NCBI GenBank assembly: GCA_002354135.1
Contig: DEKZ01000412.1
Coordinates: forward strand, 1 to 7,922
From: Massilia sp. UBA2709
GTDB taxonomy: Bacteria; Pseudomonadota; Gammaproteobacteria; Burkholderiales; Burkholderiaceae_D
Length of the DNA: 7,922 nucleotides
Reading direction: 5' to 3'
The notes beneath the pieces were generated by a model that saw only the letters and a program-made list of their open reading frames with translations, had not been told where the DNA came from and did no database searches. The position numbers and the translations under genes were made by a program. Shown one piece after another: positions 1 through 4,644 of the stretch (positions within the stretch are counted from its first letter, which is position 1; each line of letters opens with the position of its first letter).

Positions 1-419
1 GGGGGCAGGATCGGGGGCGCGGGCGTGGCTTGGGGCGCACGGGCGGCGGCCGACAGGCCCAGTTCGGCGCTGACGGCCTCCATGATGGCCTGCGGGTCGG
101 ACGGCTTGCTCAGCACGCGCTCGACGCCGCAGCTGCGCGCCATGGCCAGCGTCTCGCGCTCGGCATACACGGCGGAATAGAAGATCACGCGGGTCGCGGC
201 CAGTTCGCGGTCGGCGCGCAGGCGCTGCACGAACTCGTAGCCGTCCATCTTCGGCATCAGGATGTCGGTGATGATCAGCTCGGGGCGGTGCTCGCGCACC
301 AGCTCGAGCGCCCTGGCGCCGTCATCCGCTTCGAGCAGGCGGTGCTCGGTGAAGCCGAGCAGGGCCAGCAGATAGGCCCGGTTGCTCGGACGATCGTCGA
401 CGATGAGGATGGTGGCCAT
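1..419 (-). CDS. Response regulator, CheY-like receiver domain (3' end outside window)
   Basis: The reading frame starts at the ATG at 419-417 and runs off the left edge, giving 139 codons. It begins MATILIVDDRPSNRAYLLAL, a typical receiver start. Residues 1-118 form a complete receiver: acidic pair D8/D9, phosphoacceptor D52 in the TDILMPKMDG motif, switch residue S82 and conserved K105 in LSKPSD. From about residue 128 the chain becomes an Ala/Pro linker (APQATPAPP), so another domain probably follows outside the window (a sensor, kinase or output domain; not visible). A GGGAG ribosome binding site lies 8 bases before the start. Receiver domains take a phosphate from a partner histidine kinase. 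No partner is in view, so the pathway is unknown. The gene is divergent from ribB. Confidence 0.9.
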   Translation of the reverse strand, partial: MATILIVDDRPSNRAYLLALLGFTEHRLLEADDGARALELVREHRPELIITDILMPKMDGYEFVQRLRADRELAATRVIFYSAVYAERETLAMARSCGVERVLSKPSDPQAIMEAVSAELGLSAAARAPQATPAPPILP

Positions 420-485
420 CAGTGAATCTCCCGGGCTGCGGCGGTGAACTGACGGTCGGTTGTCGGTACCAGCATGAACTACTCC

Positions 486-514
486 AAAAAAACGCCGGCG
501 GCAGCACGCCGGCG
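486..514 (-). terminator. Intrinsic terminator in the response-regulator leader (minus strand)
   Basis: On the minus strand CGCCGGCG, a 6-base loop (TGCTGC) and CGCCGGCG form a perfect 8-bp GC stem followed directly by seven T. It lies 67 bases upstream of the response-regulator start and points towards it. No minus-strand gene lies upstream for it to end. It may attenuate the regulator, end a short RNA from the AT-rich island, or block antisense transcription from the ribB side. Confidence 0.75.
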
Positions 515-722
515 CGTTAGACCAGATCGCTATCCATCATAATCCAGCCGATGTCGCAAACGCCACAACGTTGCAGAGTAAAACATAATCTTTAACAATT
601 GTATTTGAACAAATGGAAATTTGTTGCAGTGGTGCAACGTGAATATGCGACCGGAATGCGGCGCTTATTAAATTGTCGAGCAGGGAGGGCCGGCGGAGGC
701 GGCCGGAAGCTGGTAAATCCTT

Positions 723-728
723 TAAAAT
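723..728 (+). promoter_or_regulatory. Probable -10 box of the rib operon promoter
   Basis: TAAAAT at 723-728 followed by AGCGG matches the box seen before dnaX (TAAAATCGCGG). It is correctly placed to start a transcript of the riboflavin genes about 35 bases before the ribB ATG. A good -35 at the usual 16-18 base spacing is not visible (the 17-base position reads roughly CGGCCG), so the call rests on the -10 and its position only. Confidence 0.4.
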
Positions 729-770
729 AGCGGATTACGCACGACGCGTCACGTATTCGAGGAATTCAAG

Positions 771-1883
771 ATGTCTATCTCCAGCACCCAGGAAATCGTT
801 GCCGAACTGCGCGCCGGGCGCATGGTCATTCTGGTCGACGAGGAAGATCGCGAGAACGAGGGCGACCTGGTGCTGGCGGCGGACTTCGTCACGCCCGAAG
901 CGATCAACTTCATGATCCGCCACGCGCGCGGCCTGGTCTGCCTCACCCTGGCGGAGGAAATCTGCGACCGCCTGGCCCTGCCGATGATGACCACCCGTAA
1001 CGGCACCTCGTTCGGCACCAATTTCACCGTGTCGATCGAGGCGGCCGAGGGCGTCACCACCGGCATCTCGGCGGCCGATCGCGCCCGCACCATCCAGGTG
1101 GCGGTGGCGAAGAACGCCAAGCCGGACGACCTGGTGCAGCCGGGCCACATCTTCCCGCTGCGCGCGGTGAAGGGCGGCGTCCTGATGCGCGCCGGCCACA
1201 CCGAAGCGGGGTGCGACCTGACCGAGATGGCGGGCCTGACCCCGGCCTCCGTCATCTGCGAGATCATCAAGGAAGACGGCACCATGGCGCGCCTGCCCGA
1301 CCTGATCGAGTTCGCCAGGGAGCACAACCTGAAGATCGGCACCATTGCCGACCTGATCCACTACCGCAGCCAGAACGAAAGCCTGGTCGAGCGCGTGGCC
1401 GAGCGCACGCTGTCCACCGCCCACGGCGACTTCCGGCTGATCGCCTGGCGCGACAAGCCGAGCGGCTGCGCCCACCTGGCGATGGTCCACGGCGACATCG
1501 AACGCGACGTGGAAACCCTGGTGCGCGTGCACCAGCCGGTGTCCATCCTCGACATCCTGGAGCACAAGGCCACCACCCACTCCTGGACCATGGTCTCGGC
1601 GATGGAAGCGATCAAGAAGAGCGAGGCCGGCGTGCTGGTGCTGCTCAATTGCGGCGAGACCGCCGAGCAGCTGTTTGCCCAGTTCGCCTCCATGGACGCG
1701 CCGGGCGCGCGCCCGAGCGGCCGCGCCGCGACGATGGACCTGCGCACCTACGGCATCGGCGCCCAGATCCTGAAGGAACTGGGCGTGGGCAAGATGAAGC
1801 TGCTCGCCAATCCGCGCAAGATGCCGTCGATGACCGGTTTCGACCTGGAAGTTACCGGTTATATCGCGAATCCCTCGGCCTGA
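771..1883 (+). CDS. ribB: 3,4-dihydroxy-2-butanone 4-phosphate synthase with degenerate GTP cyclohydrolase II domain (RibBX type)
   Basis: This 370-residue protein converts ribulose 5-phosphate to 3,4-dihydroxy-2-butanone 4-phosphate plus formate, the four-carbon precursor of riboflavin. Residues 1-200 are a full DHBP synthase: the metal/substrate loop DEEDRENEGD (23-32), PGHIFPL with H126, RAGHTEAGCD (140-149) and E164 in CEII. Residues 205-370 align with GTP cyclohydrolase II (VRVH at 251-254, GIGAQILKELGV at 328-339, LLANPRK at 344-350). However, the zinc-binding GD-x-x-x-S-x-R-C-D-C-G segment and the catalytic HRQEGRNIGL segment are missing. The second domain therefore should not hydrolyse GTP, and a separate ribA is expected elsewhere. 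The ATG is preceded by GAGGAA with 6-base spacing. It leads ribH and nusB, probably in one operon. Many database entries would label it ribBA. Confidence 0.93.
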   Translation: MSISSTQEIVAELRAGRMVILVDEEDRENEGDLVLAADFVTPEAINFMIRHARGLVCLTLAEEICDRLALPMMTTRNGTSFGTNFTVSIEAAEGVTTGISAADRARTIQVAVAKNAKPDDLVQPGHIFPLRAVKGGVLMRAGHTEAGCDLTEMAGLTPASVICEIIKEDGTMARLPDLIEFAREHNLKIGTIADLIHYRSQNESLVERVAERTLSTAHGDFRLIAWRDKPSGCAHLAMVHGDIERDVETLVRVHQPVSILDILEHKATTHSWTMVSAMEAIKKSEAGVLVLLNCGETAEQLFAQFASMDAPGARPSGRAATMDLRTYGIGAQILKELGVGKMKLLANPRKMPSMTGFDLEVTGYIANPSA

Positions 1884-1934
1884 CGCGGTACACTTTCACC
1901 ATCTATTAATACGACAAACAAGAAGAGGTCAGCC

Positions 1935-2417
1935 ATGACGGTAGGAACTTATGAAAGCAATTTGACAGGCGAAGACCTGCGTATCGGTATCGTGCAGGCG
2001 CGTTTCAACGCCGACGTCGGCCATGGCCTGCTGTCGTCCTGCCTGGCCGAGCTGAAGCGCCTGGGCGTGGCCGACGAGGACATCCTGCACGTGACCGTGC
2101 CGGGCGCCCTGGAAGTCCCGCTGGCCCTCCAGAAGATGGCGGAAACCCAGCAGTTCGACGCGCTGATCGCGCTGGGCGCGGTGATCCGCGGCGAGACCTA
2201 CCACTTCGAGCTGGTCTCGAACGAGTCGGGCGCCGGCATCACCCGCATCGGCCTGGACTACGGCATCCCGATCGCCAATGCCATCCTGACCACCGAGAAC
2301 GACGCCCAGGCCGAGGCACGCATGGCCGAAAAGGGCAGCGACGCGGCCAAGGTCGCGGTCGAGATGGCCAACCTCCTGATGGCGCTCGAAGAGCTGCATC
2401 CGGAAGAAGAAGAGTAA
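1935..2417 (+). CDS. ribH: 6,7-dimethyl-8-ribityllumazine synthase
   Basis: This 160-residue cytosolic enzyme condenses 5-amino-6-ribitylaminouracil with the RibB product to give lumazine, the penultimate step of riboflavin synthesis. Visible family motifs are RFN at 23-25, PGALEVPLALQ (56-66), GAVIRGETYHFELVSNESGAGI near 81-102 with the catalytic-position H90, NAILTTENDAQAEAR (115-129) and phosphate-site R129. The length is normal for a subunit of the multimeric enzyme. The C-terminus ends in a short acidic Glu tail. The start is fixed by AGAGG six bases before the ATG. It lies 51 bases after ribB and 14 bases before nusB, consistent with co-transcription, and places it directly next to the gene supplying one of its two substrates. 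Confidence 0.96.
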   Translation: MTVGTYESNLTGEDLRIGIVQARFNADVGHGLLSSCLAELKRLGVADEDILHVTVPGALEVPLALQKMAETQQFDALIALGAVIRGETYHFELVSNESGAGITRIGLDYGIPIANAILTTENDAQAEARMAEKGSDAAKVAVEMANLLMALEELHPEEEE

Positions 2418-2431
2418 CAAGAAGGAACACC

Positions 2432-2902
2432 ATGACTGACAAGACCACCCACGCCAACCCGAGCAAGAACCGCACCCCGCGCCACCGCGCGCGCGAGTTC
2501 GCGCTCCAGGGCCTGTACCAGTGGCTGCTGAACAATGAGCCGTCGAGCACGGTGGCCAACAACATCCGTAACGCCCACGGTTTCGACAAGGCCGACGGCG
2601 AGTTCTTCTCGGCGCTGATCAACGGCACCATCAGCACCTCGCTCGAACTGCGCGAAGTCATCTCGCCACTGATCGACCGCGGCATCGGCGAGCTGTCGCC
2701 GATCGAGCACGGCGTGCTGCTGCTGGGCGCCTACGAGCTGAAGAACCATCCGGAAATCCCTTACCGCGTCGTCATCAACGAAGCGGTCGAGCTGACCAAG
2801 TCCTTCGGCGGCATCGACGGCCACAAGTACGTCAACGGCGTGCTGGACAAGCTGGCGGGCAAGCTGCGTCCGGAAGAAGTGGCGGCTGACGCGCGTCGCT
2901 AA
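2432..2902 (+). CDS. nusB: Transcription antitermination factor NusB
   Basis: This 156-residue protein is the RNA-binding antitermination factor that works with NusE (ribosomal protein S10), NusA and NusG at boxA sites, mainly in rRNA operons. Family features are the basic N-terminal helix RHRAREFALQGLYQWLL (18-34), LSPIEHGVLLLGAYEL (88-103), and the signature YRVVINEAVELTKSFGG (110-126) followed by DGHKYVNGVLDKLA. The first 15 residues are a polar extension, common in proteobacterial NusB. The ribosome binding site is AAGGA five bases before the ATG. The gene follows ribH by 14 bases, a common bacterial linkage, and is followed by a strong terminator, so it is the last gene of the operon. 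Length and sequence look intact. Confidence 0.96.
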   Translation: MTDKTTHANPSKNRTPRHRAREFALQGLYQWLLNNEPSSTVANNIRNAHGFDKADGEFFSALINGTISTSLELREVISPLIDRGIGELSPIEHGVLLLGAYELKNHPEIPYRVVINEAVELTKSFGGIDGHKYVNGVLDKLAGKLRPEEVAADARR

Positions 2903-2926
2903 TATATATTAGTAGTGCCGGCTGAC

Positions 2927-2962
2927 AAGCCACCGTTGCCTCGCGGCGCGGTGGCTTTTTTG
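2927..2962 (+). terminator. Intrinsic terminator of the rib-nusB operon
   Basis: AAGCCACCG (2927-2935) pairs with CGGTGGCTT (2949-2957) across a 13-base GC-rich loop and runs into six T (2956-2961). It lies 24 bases after the nusB stop. Confidence 0.9.
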
Positions 2963-2971
2963 TTGGGTTTT

Positions 2972-2997
2972 CGTAGGGTGGGTTCTTGAACCCACGC
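2972..2997 (+). repeat. REP-like hairpin repeat, copy 1 (GTAG foot)
   Basis: CG, then GTAG-G, then the near-perfect palindrome GTGGGTTC-TT-GAACCCAC, then GC. It is the exact reverse complement of copy 2 (3091-3116). A GTAG tetranucleotide at the foot of an imperfect hairpin is the hallmark of REP sequences mobilised by RAYT (Y1 tyrosine transposases). No RAYT gene is in the window. The family assignment is by architecture. Confidence 0.8.
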
Positions 2998-3090
2998 AGT
3001 TGTGCCGCGGCCGCACCACCATCGCCACGAAAACCAATGATGCAGGCGTGTCGGCTGCCGGCAGGGTATCTCGTCTGCATACGCCGCACC

Positions 3091-3118
3091 GCGTGGGTTC
3101 AAGAACCCACCCTACGCC
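3091..3118 (-). repeat. REP-like hairpin repeat, copy 2 (inverted relative to copy 1)
   Basis: The first 26 bases (3091-3116) are a perfect inverted copy of copy 1. With the 93-base spacer between them, the pair has the layout of a BIME, that is, two REPs in opposite orientation. The spacer (2998-3090) holds GC-rich self-complementary words such as CTGCCGGCAG at 3055-3064 but no gene. Confidence 0.8.
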
Positions 3119-3141
3119 TATTGGTACAAGACGGTACGACC

Positions 3142-3169
3142 GCGTGGACACGGGTGTCTACCCTACGCC
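3142..3169 (-). repeat. REP-like hairpin repeat, diverged copy 3
   Basis: It has the same 28-base length and orientation as copy 2, starting 51 bases after it. The outer bases are identical (GCGTGG at one end, ACCCTACGCC at the other, so the GTAG foot is kept on the minus strand), but the hairpin core is replaced. The stem is now GTGGACAC-GG-GTGTCTAC, which still pairs with one G.T wobble on the plus strand. Confidence 0.65.
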
Positions 3170-3211
3170 TCCGCCGGGGCCGCGGGCCGGAAACGACGCG
3201 CTTGCCCCAAC

Positions 3212-3235
3212 AAAAAAAGCCACCGCGAGGGTGGC
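3212..3235 (-). terminator. Intrinsic terminator of the lytic transglycosylase gene
   Basis: On the minus strand GCCACC, a 5-base loop CTCGC and GGTGGC are followed by seven T. It lies 23 bases after the transglycosylase stop codon and faces the nusB terminator. Confidence 0.9.
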
Positions 3236-3258
3236 CGTGAGGAGTGCTTTTCGCGTGC

Positions 3259-4164
3259 TTACAGGTTCGCCAGCGTCTCGGACTTGGCTTCGGCGACGGC
3301 CGCTTCGTCGGCCTTGGGCGCGGGCGTCGCAGGCTCGGCCTGCTTGACGACCATCTGCGCGGGCGCCGGGGGAGTGCGGGTCGGCACATACTTGCCGCGT
3401 GCAACCTGCTTCAGGCGGTTGTACTCGGCCAGCACCTTGGCGCCGTAGCCGGAGTCGGACTCGAAGTCGGCTGCGCCGACATAGGTCTTCAGGCCGCCTT
3501 CGACCGAACCGGTGCGCTTGACGTAATCCTTGAGGATCTGGGCGCCGACACGGATGTTGGCGACCGGATTCAGGGCAGCTTCGGCGCCGCCGACTTCCTC
3601 GAACTTGTCGTGGTGGACCTTGGCCATCACCTGCATCAGGCCCTTGGCGCCCATCGGGCTTTCCGCGAACGGGTTCAGGCCCGATTCGATGGCCATCACC
3701 GCCAGGATCAGGAGCGGGTCGAGCTTGATCTCGTGCGCCGTCATGTAGGCGGTCGAGACCAGCATGTTGGCGGCGTCGCCGGCCACGCGGTAGCGCTTGG
3801 CGAGCCAGGAGGTCACGTTCTGCTGCTGCTTGGTGGTGCCCAGCAGCTTGGCGTCCCGGACTTCCTCGACGTGGTTGACGGCCACGGCCTGGGCCACGGG
3901 TTGCGCCGGCGCCGCCGCAACGTTGGCGACAGGAGCGGGTGCTGCGGTTTCCGGGTGCAGCAGTTGCGATACTTTCTTTGCCGCGTCAGGATTCGTGTAG
4001 AGCAGGGCCAGTACCGCCACTGCCGAGAGACCGAAAACGGTCAGGGTGTGCTGCATGGTGGTCAACAGACCACGCGCCGATTTGCTCACGGAAGTCCACG
4101 TGACTGGCTGGCTGGCCATGGTATGGACGAGCCTTGCGCTCGTACCGAACAAACGATTGATCAT
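3259..4164 (-). CDS. Membrane-anchored lytic transglycosylase, SLT/GH23 domain
   Basis: This 301-residue protein cleaves the MurNAc-GlcNAc bond of peptidoglycan, leaving a 1,6-anhydro end. One hydrophobic segment, about residues 41-57 (LTVFGLSAVAVLALLYT), should anchor it in the inner membrane. A 40-residue basic N-terminus precedes it and an Ala/Pro/Val periplasmic linker (about 71-95) follows. The SLT domain spans about 115-255: catalytic E160 in MAIESGLNP, GAKGLMQVM (172-180), LNPVANIRVGAQILKDY (about 198-214) and a TYVGA segment where the family usually has AYNAG. The C-terminal 40 residues are a Pro/Ala/Glu-rich tail. I chose ATG 4164-4162 because AGGGG lies 7 bases before it; an in-frame ATG ten codons upstream lacks a spaced ribosome site. 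The gene stands alone, convergent to nusB, with a long predicted leader. The exact subfamily is not recognised. Confidence 0.9.
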   Translation of the reverse strand: MINRLFGTSARLVHTMASQPVTWTSVSKSARGLLTTMQHTLTVFGLSAVAVLALLYTNPDAAKKVSQLLHPETAAPAPVANVAAAPAQPVAQAVAVNHVEEVRDAKLLGTTKQQQNVTSWLAKRYRVAGDAANMLVSTAYMTAHEIKLDPLLILAVMAIESGLNPFAESPMGAKGLMQVMAKVHHDKFEEVGGAEAALNPVANIRVGAQILKDYVKRTGSVEGGLKTYVGAADFESDSGYGAKVLAEYNRLKQVARGKYVPTRTPPAPAQMVVKQAEPATPAPKADEAAVAEAKSETLANL

Positions 4165-4245
4165 CGAAGTCCCCTTTGTCGCGGCAAAAGCCATCCCGTC
4201 GCGGCGCTCTGGGCGCTACGTGGGGTTACCAATGCCGTGCATCAG

Positions 4246-4286
4246 AAAAATCGTCAGGCCACCCATCCTTGGGGCTGGCCAAAACG
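4246..4286 (-). promoter_or_regulatory. Candidate attenuator hairpin in the transglycosylase leader
   Basis: On the minus strand GGCCAGCCC (4280-4272) pairs with GGGTGGCC (4264-4257) with one bulged G and a 7-base loop. The lower stem continues imperfectly (CGTTTT against TGACG) up to ATTTTT (4251-4246). It lies inside the leader, about 80 bases before the start codon, with no gene upstream that it could terminate. Its folding and activity are inferred. Confidence 0.4.
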
Positions 4287-4482
4287 CCGTCATTGCTTTG
4301 CTACAGCTGGACGAGGAACCCAGGGCGGGTGACGTACCAGTGGCTCAACAACTGTCTCGGGGGTTAAGGCAGACGCCTTGTGAAAACACTCCTCAAAATG
4401 TCATGTGGGGCCCCGACCCCGTGAAGTTATGAGAACGGCTACAATCAGCTTAAAAACGTGGCCGCCTCATCAAGTAGGGCAG

Positions 4483-4511
4483 ATTGTAGGAGGTCGCATA
4501 TACCAAGTCAA
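4483..4511 (-). promoter_or_regulatory. Sigma-70 type promoter for the lytic transglycosylase
   Basis: On the minus strand TTGACT (4511-4506, 5/6 to consensus), a 17-base spacer and TACAAT (4488-4483, 5/6) are the best promoter match in the window. Transcription should start near 4477, giving a leader of about 310 nt before the ATG at 4164. Confidence 0.7.
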
Positions 4512-4644
4512 TACTAGCACGAACGCCCTTTATAACTTTTAAATCTTAATTTTGCGGAGCGAGCTCATCAATACCGTGGCAAATCAAACACTTGGCTGCG
4601 GAATTTGATTAACCTCAAGCAATGCAAAAAACAAGTAAAACTTG

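Larger units (their letters stand above)
420..770. other. Divergent intergenic region, AT-rich core
   Basis: About 350 bases separate the response regulator from ribB. I see no credible gene. From the left it holds the regulator's ribosome binding site, a minus-strand intrinsic terminator (486-514), an AT-rich island (about 575-625) and the ribB promoter box. The island contains TTGAACAA in an ATTTG-AA-CAAAT palindrome (603-614), a GTTGCA-GTGG-TGCAAC hairpin (623-638) and another GTTGCA at 570-575. These could be operator sites, but no known factor is recognised. A minus-strand TACAAT at 603-598 could be a -10 box for the regulator or a short RNA, but its -35 is poor. No FMN riboswitch conserved core is present. 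Confidence 0.6.
4165..4644. other. Divergent intergenic region between transglycosylase and ubiD
   Basis: These 480 bases hold no convincing gene. The left part (about 4165-4477) would be the transglycosylase mRNA leader. The minus-strand promoter lies at 4483-4511. The right part (4512-4640) is AT-rich and must hold the ubiD promoter, although no good -35/-10 pair stands out; TATAAC at 4531-4536 is the best -10 and lacks a -35. An inverted repeat CTACAATC (4439-4446) / GATTGTAG (4482-4489) brackets the promoter. A direct repeat GTCGCGGC (4179-4186 and 4198-4205) lies close to the transglycosylase start. Confidence 0.6.

Noticed and set aside
30..425. Plus-strand open frame over the response regulator
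   Set aside because: The minus strand gives a complete receiver domain with all key residues; the plus frame has no domain and no ribosome site.
520..770. FMN riboswitch upstream of ribB
   Set aside because: Expected in front of many rib genes, but none of the conserved core segments (AGGGCGGGG, ACCGGCGGT, GCCCGCGA types) is present on the plus strand.
735..1580. Long minus-strand open frame over ribB
   Set aside because: It is antisense to ribB, with a composition typical of the complementary frame of GC-rich genes and no recognisable domain. The same reasoning removes the long antisense frames over ribH, nusB, ubiD, the PfpI gene and dnaX.
2972..3169. CRISPR array
   Set aside because: There are only three repeats, in mixed orientation, with unequal spacers (93 and 23 bases) and strong individual hairpins; this fits REP elements.
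2832..3404. Several short frames across the nusB-transglycosylase gap
   Set aside because: They run through terminators and the REP-like repeats, have no ribosome sites, and their proteins are just translated repeat sequence.
4195..4245. c-di-GMP-I riboswitch, plus strand
   Set aside because: CTACGTGGGGTTACC recalls the 3' end of that class, but the 5' conserved half and the GNRA-loop helix are missing, and it would face away from the transglycosylase.
4046..4432. Plus-strand 128-codon frame between transglycosylase and ubiD
   Set aside because: It overlaps the transglycosylase start and leader on the opposite strand; there is no ribosome site or recognisable family.
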